A stretch of DNA of 23,864 bases from Heterotrichella gracilis (taxonomy: Eukaryota; Sar; Xanthophyceae; Tribonematales; Xanthonemataceae). Where the stretch lies: positions 1-23,864 of the forward strand of contig JAULBX010029113.1 of assembly GCA_032358255.1 (NCBI GenBank). Direction: 5' to 3'. Shown in pieces: positions 11,001-17,124 of this stretch; position 1 is the first letter of the stretch; each line of letters starts with the position of its first letter. Position numbers and translations under genes: made by a program. The notes under the pieces are model-generated. The model was given only the letters and a program-made list of their open reading frames with translations. It was not told the origin of the DNA and did not search any database.

Positions 11001-14000
11001 GGTACGTGACCCATGAACACTGAACCCTGAAACCCTAAAGCAGTGAGTGCGACAGCATGGCACTGCAAAACGACAACCTTACTGTTGAATAGGACACGAT
11101 GACTCAACACTGTGACTATATCATTAGGGTTTATCGTTAGGGTTTATGACGATGGCACTGCTCCCTGCTATATCCCGCCTGTTACCAAGTGCCGTGCACT
11201 GGTTTAGGGCATCAATATGTATTCATCGTACGTGACCTTCTGCAGCCCCACCAAGCCCACGCCGCCCTCCACCCCTTCCTGCCAGCCCCTCGCCCCCGCG
11301 CTCTCCCCCCCTGCCCCCCTCCCCTCCCCCCTCCCCTCCAGCGCCCCCCTGGTCATGCTCCAACAGCACACCAGGCAGCGTGTTCACACCTGTCACCAAC
11401 AGCATAGTGTGGACGTTGCCATGGAATTCCAGCTGGGTGGATTGCTGCAGGTGAGACGCTGGGGTGGTTTTGCACCTGAGACTCCCTGCACGTACCAAAG
11501 GAGCAATGTTACAAAGCTTTTTCCATTGTTAACCAAGGTTTGACCCCTCACGCCCATCAGCAGGCTTGTACTACATTTGAAATGGTTGGGTCGCCAGTTG
11601 CCACCCTAAACCCTGATTTAGGGTTTGAACCCCTAAACAGTACAAACCACTTGGCATTCTGCTGCAGCAAGTGCGCCACCTCTGCTGGGTGCCACGATTG
11701 GATGTACCTGGGTACCGCAGACCCATACACCCCTGCCCGCTGCCACTTCATGCAAGGGACATACACAAACAGTGTATCCAAGAATCTGCTGCACTACACC
11801 GGCGCAGTCATTGGTAGGTGGTACTTACAAGATTACAACATTATATCACAGTCACATTCAGGGAGCCAACCCGGGCTCACGAGACTGTTGGGGGTGCTTC
11901 ATGACGTCACCCCGCTTACTGAAAAGTCTGTGAATTAATGGGGCCACATTGGCCCCACATCTACTACCAAAAAAGCTACACAAGTTTCTGGAAATGCCCA
12001 TCATAGCAGCTATGAAATATTTCCCTGTGTTTCTTTTTGAATTCATGCTATCTCTGCTATTATTCATGCCACTGGGCTTGTGGCGTGCGCGTGTGGACAA
12101 AGCCCTGCTGTAGCATTTTGTGGGTTCCAGCTTTGCTTAGCTTTTTATTCTGCTCCTGTGTGTGCAGGCGGTATCCCTTACTCCCCGCCCCCCTCCCCCC
12201 TGCCTCCTTCGCCCCGCCCACCACCCACCCCTCCACCTAGACCACCCAGGCCACCGGCGCCACCAGGCTCATCCACCGGTACGTGCATTCAATGCAACTA
12301 CTAACGTTAGTCGGTTACCTAGTTACATGCTGAAACGAATGTAATCAGCAACCAGCCCTTGTCCTGGCACTGCTTATACCAGGGATTTTTACAGGAATTT
12401 TGAGACAGTCAAGAGGGAGCCAACCCGGGCTCACTAGACTGTTGGAGTTGTACCATCTCTGCATCAGCAGGTATCACAAGCCACTTCTGGTAGCTCCATC
12501 CGTATCCTGGGCACACATCTGACTGCTTTGCACACTCCGCCCGCTCAACACTCAGTTTCCAGGTAGCCTGCTTGCCCGGCTCCCTCCCCTACACACTTTC
12601 TTTGCTACGCCTCACATCCAACGTTGGGTACCCCTCATTGAGAAGCGTTTAAGGGTTTAGGGCTTAGAGTTTAGGCGGTCACAGCAACAGGCTCAATCGG
12701 CGTAAGCACATGCGTGCGGTGTGGTGCTGCAGGCAGGCACCAAACAAATATGGTAGAGGACATAGTAGACAGGAGAGCATTGCCATCCTCTCTGCTAATT
12801 CCTCTTCCTTAACCAACAGGTTTGTTCAAGGACAGGCTGCGTAGCTATTTATTTATTTATTTTGGTGTTGCAGGCCTGTACACATGGACCCAATCAGCCA
12901 GCTACGTGGTGGGTGGGTTTGAGTTTGGGCGGCTTAACACATACATTTGCCTGGTGAAGCGGGATGGCTACAACAAACCCGGCAAGCTGGTGGGCACCAC
13001 ATGCTCCATAGGGGTGGATGGCCAGCAGCTGATGTACTGGCAGGGAACCTACATGTACCTGTCCTCCAGCCTGGCGCCTGTGTGGACCCTCTCCATGCCA
13101 GACAGCCCTGTGTTTGCGCCAGAGGGGGCTGATGCTGTGTGCCAGGCAGGGGTGGGGGGCGCGGTGTTTACTGGGTGGACGGACGGCGTGGCCTGCCATG
13201 TGGCAGACAGCCTCCAGGAGAAGGTGCTGTCGGATTTCAGCTGGCTGAGCTTTGACGGTAAGCAAAGAAGTCTAAATTCTTGTAAGTACGTGCAGTTCTA
13301 GCTTAGAGGCCAGATTAGCATGCCTGGGTATGTCTCATCCCAGACCTAATTCTACAATGTTTTGTACTCGATGATGCCTTTTTTTATTCTACTGCTACCA
13401 CCCTTGTGCACGTGTGACCACAATGTTTGCCTGGCTAACGCTTACCTGGACAAATTCAACGGGTCGGCAATTAAATCCACAGCCACTGCAACTCATGCTA
13501 CCCCTTGTGGCTGCAGCCCCCCCTCCACCCCCACCAAAGCCTGCGCCACCACCACCTGCCCGACCCCCCCCCCAACCACCGCCATTGCCGCCGCTACCCC
13601 CTGCGCCCCCAGCAGGTACCTAAACCCTTGAACTAAACCCTAAATAGCCACCCCAGCAGGTACAGACACTACAGGCAGTGTGTGTCAATACACATGTGTG
13701 AACCCTGTTTCTAGACCCCTGATAGAGCTGCAGGACTAGACTAGCTGCGTAATTAGTTATATGTTTGGTATAAGGTCACCTTGGCATATGTTTATCAGCA
13801 TGTACCCATGGGTGTGCTGATTCTTGTTCCGCCACAACATCCACATACGATGCCAGTGTACCGTTTGCCATCTCCTATCAGCATCACTGCTAGAAGTCCA
13901 ACTGCGTTTTGTGCGGTGCAGGAAGCGTATACCGCTGGGATCCCCAATGGGCGGAGCTAATCCCAGGGGGCGCTGAGGCCAATGGAGACGCATTCTACAT

Positions 14001-16674
14001 CTGCCAGCCAGCGACAAATGACCCAACCATCGCACTCCCTGGCAAGCTTGCATTTGGCACCTGCTACGTTGGGGTCAATGGCGAGGAGCAGGGCTTTGAG
14101 GCCGATGCAACCATGTACCTGGTTTCAGCCTTCACCCTTGTGTGGACCTCATCAAGGCCCCTCTTCCCCGTGTATGGTGATGGCGGCACAGGGGCGGTGT
14201 GCCGTGCAGCCTACCAGGGGGGAACATATCCAGGGTGGACAGAGGGGGTGCAGTGCCACATCAGCTATGGCGGGTTTGAAGTGAAGCTTGGTGGCTTCCA
14301 GTGGCTCAGCTTTGCAGGTGGGGAACCACATTCTTGGCCCAATTCATCACATAGTATGAAATTTCAGCTGTGTACTTGTCGATTTTGTCACAGGGCACAC
14401 ACCAGACAGCACGCTTCACAGACAGCAAGTGTGGGTGCCAGGCGGGTCTGACCTGACACTACGCATGCCTGGTGCTTGCAAAACCCAAAATCGTGCTGGG
14501 TCCCATGTTTCCAGCCATTGCTGGCCTGTGCATTGCGCTAGATGCTCTACAGACTGATTGCATGCTGCGTGTGTGTGTGTGCTGCAGGGGCCCCGCCCTC
14601 ACCTCCATCCAGCCCTGCACTGGAGTTTGGTGAGTCCCAACTTGCATTGACAAGACAGAGCCCGTACATCAACCCTGGATCCATTAATGGTGTTAATCAT
14701 GGCTCCATAAACATTGCCTTGCCTCACTATGCATGCATCACACATCACAGCAGCAAGGGCAGGCTAGCGCACTGGCAAGAAGGCTGGCCCTGCACAATGC
14801 CCACCTTCCCATCGGATGTTGTTCATCATGCATAGCTAGCCACCTCCTGACGCACACCCAAATCCAGAGCGCTGCTTCCCTGCACACCAAACCCTAAACC
14901 CTAAACCCTAATGCCAGCCTATCTGCCAATCCCCAGCCCTAATCGCAGTCCCAGGACCGACTGATAGAAAACCCTTTGCCCTGTGCAGTGCCCAAGGCCC
15001 CCATCGGGTCCTGTGATTCATGCGTGGGTAGCCAGCTCCTCACGCGCACCTGCCCACCTGGGGCGCTGGTGTCTGGGTTCAAGCTGTGGGGCTCCGCTGT
15101 GGCTGACGTGGCCAACACATCCAATACCCTTGGTGGGGTAATGCTGCTGTGCAGCGATGCCTCCGAGGTCATGTTCCCAATCACATCCACTGGTGCGTGG
15201 GGTGGCGTGCGCAGCAGTTTAGGGTTTATGGAACCGGCAAACTAGGTATTGTTTTTGAAATGGGGTAATCTTACACTGGATTGTTATTCATTAGGATTAT
15301 TGTTGATAGAATCATGTCGATCAAGACAAAGGCCCAAAGACACATTGTGAAGACAAGCTTGACACAAGCAAGGCACCTGTTTAGGGTTTAAGGTTTACGG
15401 TGCAACGTTTTCTATGAAGCGCTCTTCTGCTGTGCAGACAAGCTCGACACCAGCATACCACCTGTCGCCTTCCAGCCACCACCAGCCTTCAAAATCTTCT
15501 GGTCATTTGCCGCCCGAGCGCCTGCCGGGGCACAAACCCTAGAGGGTTTTCTAGGGTTCAAGGGGTCGAGCCAGCTGACCACATTCCAGTGCCCCTCCAA
15601 TTCGTTCATCAAGGGCATCAGGGCCAGGAGCATTGAGGTGAATGGCGGGGCAAGGCTGACCAGCTTCCAAGCGGCATGCCAATCTCAAGCGGCAGGTGAG
15701 CGCTGTGTCCACTGTGGAAAGAATATTCAAACAAAGCATGATGCGCACGCACGCTTGCTGTCCACTACCTCCCGGTGGGTTTACGGAAACCCTGAACCCT
15801 AAACCCACAGCCACGTCATTTGTGTCTGGATTAATACCATGTCGGGGTGGCCCTAAACCAAACTTGAATCAAGAAGGTAAATATTATTTACAGGCTGAAG
15901 AATAAGGGAACAATTAAGGATATTGATTGCTTTCCAGCAGTACAGTCAGATGAATATACAATCAGCAATCAGCATCAGCAGTTTGGTGCACAGCTAAGAT
16001 TGACATGCCATGTGCAATTACCTCCCACAGGCTTCAACCCTTGCTCCGATGGGTACGTTGTGCGCTATGCAAGCAGTGGCGCGCCGTCATGCACTGTGGC
16101 ACCACCGCCGCTTCCAGCCAGGCCGCCACCGTCACCACCACCACCATCACCCTCTCCACGGAAGTCACCGCCACCTCCCTTGCTGCCACTACACCAGCCG
16201 CCACCAGCACGCAGGGCCCCACCACCACGCAGATCCACCACCCCATCACCATCTCACTCGCCACCACCACCCAGACCCCTGGGAAAGAAGCCACCGCCAC
16301 CCAGGCTATCATCACCACCACCACCACGCAGGCAGCCACCATCACTCAAGCAGCCACCACCACCACCACGCAGGCAGCCACCACCACGCAAGGCGCCACC
16401 ACCACACAGGCAGCCACCACCACTCAAGCAGTCACCACCACCGCCATGCAGGCGGCAACCACCACTTAAGCAGCCACCACCACCACCACGTAGGTCACCA
16501 CCACCCAGACCATCATCACGACCACCACCACACAGGGCGCCACCGCCGCGGGTGCCACGCCCAGTGCCGCCATTGCCACGTGCACCACCACCACCACGCC
16601 CACCGCCCCAACCACCAAGATCACCAGCACGACCACCACCGCCACGCTCATCTCCACCACCACCACCACCATAA
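919..16674 (+). CDS. Giant mosaic extracellular-type protein with two papain-like peptidase domains, LRR, DM9, PAN and Pro-rich modules (5' end unresolved)
   Basis: I rebuilt 34 exons from splice signals and phase: 919-1062, 1143-1241, 1367-1701, 1878-2068, 2270-2845, 3254-3543, 4001-4134, 4250-4439, 4657-4912, 5028-5166, 5486-5688, 5931-6023, 6388-6507, 6674-6866, 7201-7325, 7761-7870, 8135-8257, 8469-8605, 8733-8789, 8857-8975, 9248-9349, 9785-10009, 10320-10589, 10930-11001, 11246-11450, 11668-11813, 12168-12278, 12874-13257, 13517-13615, 13922-14317, 14588-14629, 14989-15192, 15438-15695, 16031-16674. All junctions keep frame, the total is 6,792 nt and the stop is TAA. Residue numbers in the module entries count from base 919. 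The modules are typical of secreted, cysteine-rich proteins, and the proline-rich linkers recall algal wall glycoproteins. Location and role are inferred; no signal peptide was identified because the start is not resolved. The least certain junction is 2068/2270, where 2058/2278 also keeps frame. It could be more than one transcript, but unbroken phase and the lack of an internal stop argue for one gene. Confidence 0.82.
1825..1852. repeat. Interstitial telomere-like motif in intron
   Basis: Several CCCTAAA-type units, one imperfect (ccgtaaa), lie in the intron 1702-1877. They match the plant/green-alga telomere repeat TTTAGGG. Confidence 0.75.
2270..2845 (+). CDS. Single-exon CP-type module between the two peptidase domains
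   Basis: One 576-nt exon, phase 1 at both ends, encodes about 192 residues. It has two copies of a pattern seen later in the protein: CP, then one or two residues, a hydrophobic strand, and a closing hydrophobic-x-C. These are FVCPPGAYITQW leading to VGATC, and AMCPGDHKVVGFEVG leading to PALYCD. A middle part has its own cysteines (VQLQCDVV, RTQCDDL). The layout resembles beta-prism proteins of the vitelline membrane outer layer (VMO-I) type, but this is only pattern similarity. The acceptor used here is TGTTGCAG at 2262-2269; CCCAG at 2273-2277 is the alternative. Confidence 0.8.
2846..3253 (+). other. Intron 5 of the mosaic gene
   Basis: A 408-nt intron with CAG|GTAGGC donor and CACTGCAG acceptor. 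It contains short imperfect direct repeats, such as a gggtggtggtg core at 2854-2866 and again at 3003-3013. No other feature is seen. Confidence 0.7.
3254..4912 (+). CDS. Exons encoding C1A papain-like cysteine peptidase domain 2
   Basis: Four exons form a second intact C1A domain. The catalytic residues are Q543 in VRNQES, C549 in CAACWAF, H692 in FTHALLLTGM and N708 in TARNSWGPDWG. VLDC, CAGGYPPDAMTY, SDYPYLG and NFCGMAEQAF match the family. Its first exon (3254-3543) begins with about 70 residues of a cysteine-containing lead (LLACPAGATC, GGVCGFRRPCRG), which is not a recognisable prodomain. The loop between the active-site His and Asn is shorter than in domain 1. The second intron, 4135-4249, has a GC donor (AG|GCAAGT). 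Apart from the phase-0 intron before the active-site Cys motif, its intron positions differ from domain 1. The whole unit is bounded by phase-1 introns. Confidence 0.9.
3544..4000 (+). other. Intron 6 of the mosaic gene
   Basis: A 457-nt intron that splits the motif NQES|CAACW just before the second peptidase's active-site cysteine. It is dotted with gcatgc palindromes. There is no coding signal. Confidence 0.75.
4135..4249 (+). other. GC-AG intron (first of three)
   Basis: The donor is ACAG|GCAAGT and the acceptor is GCCCCAG. Using GC keeps the frame and joins VNVTN-R to CAGGYPP, which is the expected peptidase sequence. No GT at this point gives a continuous frame. Confidence 0.8.
5028..7325 (+). 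CDS. Exons encoding a plant-type leucine-rich repeat block
   Basis: Six exons (5028-5166, 5486-5688, 5931-6023, 6388-6507, 6674-6866, 7201-7325) encode about 291 residues. The start resembles the cysteine-paired LRR N-cap of plant receptors: DPCEAAGVLCDMGYVTSLDIS. Degenerate LRR strands follow: FTRLKTLTIT, FRALETLTLVNF, RLRELTIVLD, YNSLQTFVVKG, FQTLVTLDM and FPKLSTMKL. Cysteines at both ends suggest a capped, secreted LRR. The repeats are irregular and would be missed by strict LRR models. Entry and exit phases are both 1. The likely role is protein or ligand binding (inference from the fold). Confidence 0.78.
5167..5485 (+). other. Intron 10 of the mosaic gene
   Basis: A 319-nt intron with a strong GTAAGT donor, splitting the LRR N-cap after VTSL. 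Nothing else is recognisable in it. Confidence 0.7.
6024..6387 (+). other. Intron 12 with an exon-edge echo and an AT-rich dispersed repeat
   Basis: It contains a diverged copy (6179-6216) of the end of the preceding exon (5993-6030). It also holds a segment at 6084-6129 (tcaaggacaggctgtgtag, then a T/A-rich run) that recurs at 12825-12863. Confidence 0.75.
6520..6564. repeat. Long intronic inverted repeat (hairpin)
   Basis: The 16-bp perfect arms gttggctctgtttatt (6526-6541) and its complement (6543-6558) are separated by one base. A further GGGG/CCCC pairing lies outside them, past one A-T pair and one mismatch. The hairpin starts 12 bases after the GTAAGT donor at 6508. Confidence 0.88.
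6867..7200 (+). other. Intron 14 of the mosaic gene
   Basis: A 334-nt intron between a GTACGT donor and a TTCGCAG acceptor. I see no repeat or coding signal in it. Confidence 0.65.
7326..7760 (+). other. Intron 15 of the mosaic gene
   Basis: A 435-nt intron (GTATGT donor, CTGCGCAG acceptor). No recognisable feature is found inside. Confidence 0.65.
7761..8975 (+). CDS. Exons encoding CP-type repeats after the LRR block
   Basis: Five exons (7761-7870, 8135-8257, 8469-8605, 8733-8789, 8857-8975) encode about 182 residues. Two CP units are visible: FICPAPYAITSWQ running to LTATCGN, and SAACPADTLAVGFAVALASG running to YMSIKC. The middle exon (TSQYANVAGSAESRF) has no recognisable family. The 57-nt exon 8733-8789 is the second-smallest in the gene and is supported by phase and by splice sites on both sides. 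The last exon ends at a GC donor (ACAG|GCAAGT). The block enters and leaves in phase 1. Confidence 0.75.
8976..9247 (+). other. GC-AG intron (second of three)
   Basis: Donor ACAG|GCAAGT and acceptor CTTGTAG. Phase 1 on both sides is kept only if the GC donor is used. Confidence 0.75.
9248..9349 (+). CDS. Proline-rich linker exon 1
   Basis: A 102-nt symmetric 1-1 exon encodes a linker of about 34 residues, more than half proline (GYFQPPPPPVPPGTPSPP and onward). It resembles hydroxyproline-rich spacers of algal wall and matrix proteins. It is followed by a GC-AG intron (CTAG|GCAAGT at 9350). It separates CP-type modules. Confidence 0.75.
   Translation, partial: ATFNPLRRLFPRALHRLPSPCHHHHQAPSRSQP
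9350..9784 (+). other. GC-AG intron (third of three) containing a tandem duplication
   Basis: Donor CTAG|GCAAGT, acceptor CCATGCAG. About 9492-9650 is a diverged copy of about 9682-9820. The second copy runs into the real exon, so a decayed acceptor-plus-exon start (CATGCAG|TCCTTGAGCCTCTG) lies inside the intron. Confidence 0.75.
9785..10009 (+). CDS. CP-type module exon (CSDG variant)
   Basis: A 225-nt symmetric 1-1 exon. It opens with cysteines (NYGCFYCQP), then has LVTCSDGSLVSEITVYEP, a Gly-rich stretch, and a closing VGLSC. The proline of the usual CP start is replaced (CSDG). The 5' edge of this exon and its upstream intron are present in a diverged second copy at 9602-9650. Confidence 0.75.
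10010..10319 (+). other. Intron 22 of the mosaic gene
   Basis: A 310-nt AT-richer intron (GTATGT donor, CTGTGCAG acceptor). Apart from tgaatgg/tgg-type short repeats near 10060-10090, nothing is recognised. Confidence 0.6.
10320..11001 (+). CDS. CP-type module plus GFNPC cysteine module
   Basis: Two symmetric 1-1 exons. Exon 10320-10589 (about 90 residues) has FSCPHGSYASAMIGRPLVF and closes at TFQVVCEQQAAG. Exon 10930-11001 (24 residues) reads GFNPCDVGYTFNSTQQQC, a short two-cysteine motif resembling C-x-x-GY modules that often precede wall linkers. The same order (CP unit, QAAGFNPC, proline-rich segment) recurs at 15438-16674, so this looks like an internally duplicated cassette. Confidence 0.8.
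10590..10929 (+). other. Intron 23 of the mosaic gene
   Basis: A 340-nt intron with a purine-rich first third (ggtgggtgg, gggaggagggg) and two similar segments around 10632 and 10695 (gttct/ttagagaagtca, then cacaca/cacagtg). The acceptor is CCCTGCAG. Confidence 0.6.
11246..11813 (+). CDS. Proline-rich linker plus PAN/Apple-like module
   Basis: Exon 11246-11450 starts with about 30 residues rich in Pro and Ser (APPSPRRPPPLPASPSPP), then changes to WSCSNSTPGSVF and ends at WVDCC. Exon 11668-11813 continues SKCATSAGCHDWMYLG, ARCHFMQG. The pattern CC-x-x-C, then C-x-x-W, then C-x-hydrophobic is typical of PAN/Apple-like domains, which bind proteins or carbohydrates in secreted proteins. The internal intron is phase 2, but the outer boundaries are phase 1. 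The PAN call rests on cysteine spacing only. Confidence 0.75.
11861..11892. repeat. 32-bp intronic repeat, copy 1
   Basis: gggagccaacccgggctcac followed by gagactgttggg. It matches 12415-12446 with about two differences. The pair flanks the proline-rich exon 12168-12278. Confidence 0.85.
12168..12278 (+). CDS. Proline-rich linker exon 2
   Basis: A 111-nt symmetric 1-1 exon of about 37 residues (GGIPYSPPPSPLPPSPRPPP and onward), with Ser-Pro repeats and arginines. The introns on both sides share a 32-bp near-identical repeat (11861-11892 and 12415-12446). Confidence 0.8.
12279..12873 (+). other. Intron 27 of the mosaic gene (longest)
   Basis: A 595-nt intron. It holds copy 2 of the 32-bp repeat (12415-12446), telomere-like bases around 12650-12675 and the 12825-12863 copy of the AT-rich segment also found at 6084. 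Possible cryptic acceptors exist, but no extra exon is supported. Confidence 0.7.
12874..13257 (+). CDS. DM9-type (DUF3421-like) lectin module 1
   Basis: A 384-nt symmetric 1-1 exon of about 128 residues with two DM9-like repeats. The first has VVGGFEFGRLNTYICLVKRD, PGKLVGTTC and VGVDGQQ-type strands (here SIGVDGQQ). The second has VFAPEGADAVCQAG, GWTDGVACHV and DFSWLSFD. The matching signs are an aromatic-G-G start, YxC, PGK, a TC-x-x-G-V-x-G turn and a WL/YL end. Animal DM9 proteins include mannose-binding lectins, so glycan binding is a reasonable guess. It is paralogous to 13922-14317 along its whole length. Confidence 0.78.
13517..13615 (+). CDS. Proline-rich linker exon 3
   Basis: A 99-nt symmetric 1-1 exon of about 33 residues, mostly proline (APPPPPPKPAPPPPARPPP and onward), joining the two DM9 modules. 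Its last bases and its splice donor (CCCCAGCAG|GTAC) are repeated 44 bp downstream at 13651, giving a second possible donor. Confidence 0.78.
13616..13921 (+). other. Intron 29 with repeated donor edge
   Basis: A 306-nt intron. Telomere-like bases lie at 13622-13646, and a copy of the exon end plus donor (ccccagcaggtac) starts at 13651. Confidence 0.7.
13922..14317 (+). CDS. DM9-type (DUF3421-like) lectin module 2
   Basis: A 396-nt symmetric 1-1 exon of about 132 residues. It is the clearer DM9 copy: YRWDPQWAELIPGGAEANGD, AFYICQP, ALPGKLAFGTCYVGVNGEEQ, TMYLV. The second repeat has FPVYGDGGTGAVCRAAYQGG, YPGWTEGVQCHISYGGFEV and FQWLSFA. Lengths and landmarks match the module at 12874-13257. 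Family knowledge links DM9 to mannose-type glycan recognition; binding here is inference. Confidence 0.85.
14588..14629 (+). CDS. Pro/Ser micro-exon
   Basis: A 42-nt symmetric 1-1 exon encodes 14 residues (GAPPSPPSSPALEF). It lies between a CTGCAG acceptor and a G|GTGAGT donor. Skipping it would keep the frame, so it may be optional. It is too short for standard gene finders. Confidence 0.65.
14630..14988 (+). other. Intron 31 with telomere-like array
   Basis: A 359-nt intron. Positions 14888-14911 hold three uninterrupted CCCTAA(A) units, the longest perfect run in the window. Confidence 0.8.
14989..15695 (+). CDS. Two CP-type modules
   Basis: Two symmetric 1-1 exons. Exon 14989-15192 has GSCDSCVG, RTCPPGALVSGFKLWG, and closes at GGVMLLCSDA. 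Its CPPG-x-x-V-x-GF pattern is the best match to VMO-I-like sequences. Exon 15438-15695 has FKIFWSFAARAPAG, TTFQCPSNSFIKGIRARSI, and closes at TSFQAACQSQAAG. Telomere-like bases (CCCTAGAGGGTTTTCTAGGG, 15537-15556) are translated within the second exon (TLEGFLGF). The 5' edge of the second exon is echoed in the upstream intron at 15351-15381. Confidence 0.78.
15193..15437 (+). other. Intron 32 with exon-edge echo
   Basis: Telomere-like bases are at about 15220-15233 and 15379-15392. 15351-15381 is a diverged copy of 15436-15466, the start of the next exon. Confidence 0.75.
15696..16030 (+). other. Intron 33 of the mosaic gene
   Basis: A 335-nt intron with telomere-like bases at 15787-15808 (ctgaaccctaaaccc) and cagcaatcagcatcagcag near 15960. 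No coding signal. Confidence 0.65.
16031..16674 (+). CDS. Terminal exon: GFNPC cysteine module and long basic proline-rich tail
   Basis: The exon follows CCTCCCACAG and opens GFNPCSDGYVVRY with a closing SC, paralogous to exon 10930-11001. It then encodes about 190 residues dominated by Pro with Arg, Lys, Ser, Gln and Ala (units such as PPPPPRR, KQPPPPP, RQPPP), up to a TAA at 16672-16674. There is no hydrophobic end, so no GPI or membrane anchor is seen. The composition suggests an extensin- or pherophorin-like tail that may be hydroxylated and glycosylated and could contact acidic wall polysaccharide through its basic charge (inference). The other two frames give Thr-rich and His-rich translations that are by-products of the repeat. 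Confidence 0.85.
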
Positions 16675-16837
16675 GGTCCACCATTGCCACGCCCTCCCCC
16701 ACCATGACGCACTACGCACGACTGTGCCACAGCCTGCTACACACCGCTGGCCTTTGCAACCCCGCCATGCAGCCATGGATTGTTGTTGCTTGCAGCATTT
16801 GGGATAGTAGATGCCTTTGTTCATAAATATAAAGAGA

Positions 16838-16843
16838 AATAAA
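16838..16843 (+). terminator. Candidate polyadenylation signal of the mosaic gene
   Basis: AATAAA, 164 bases after the TAA. A second AATAAA is at 16998-17003. I saw no TGTAA, the usual chlorophyte signal, in this stretch. Confidence 0.45.
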
Positions 16844-17118
16844 TTTGTATATTCGTAACTTATTGCGTATACGTACTCTGCACATCCATTTTGCATTTGC
16901 TTCTAGCAAAAGTGACACTGGCTGTACGTTCACGCTGTCAGTATTGATTTTTTTTACCGTCATAATGAAGATGATTCTTCCTCAATTTCCGAACCGCAAT
17001 AAAGGATGTTATCAGGCATTGAGCACTAAGTGGGCATCGCTGTGAAGAGCGAGTCTCTCAGAGGCATGCCACTGTTGTACTACACTGGCCTAAAAAACAA
17101 TTCCCTCCTGTTGACGGG

Positions 17119-17124
17119 TTTATT
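17119..17124 (-). terminator. Candidate polyadenylation signal of the ABC transporter gene
   Basis: AATAAA on the minus strand, about 160 bases after the TGA at 17283. Confidence 0.45.

Noticed and set aside
16254-16730. Gly-rich minus-strand ORF (GGGGG repeats)
   Set aside because: It is the reverse complement of the proline-rich repeat, with no splice or neighbour support.
16010-16807. Long His-rich and Thr-rich ORFs overlapping the proline-rich exon
   Set aside because: They are the other frames of the (CCACCA)-type repeat. Only the proline frame joins in phase to the GFNPC module and ends as the gene's stop.
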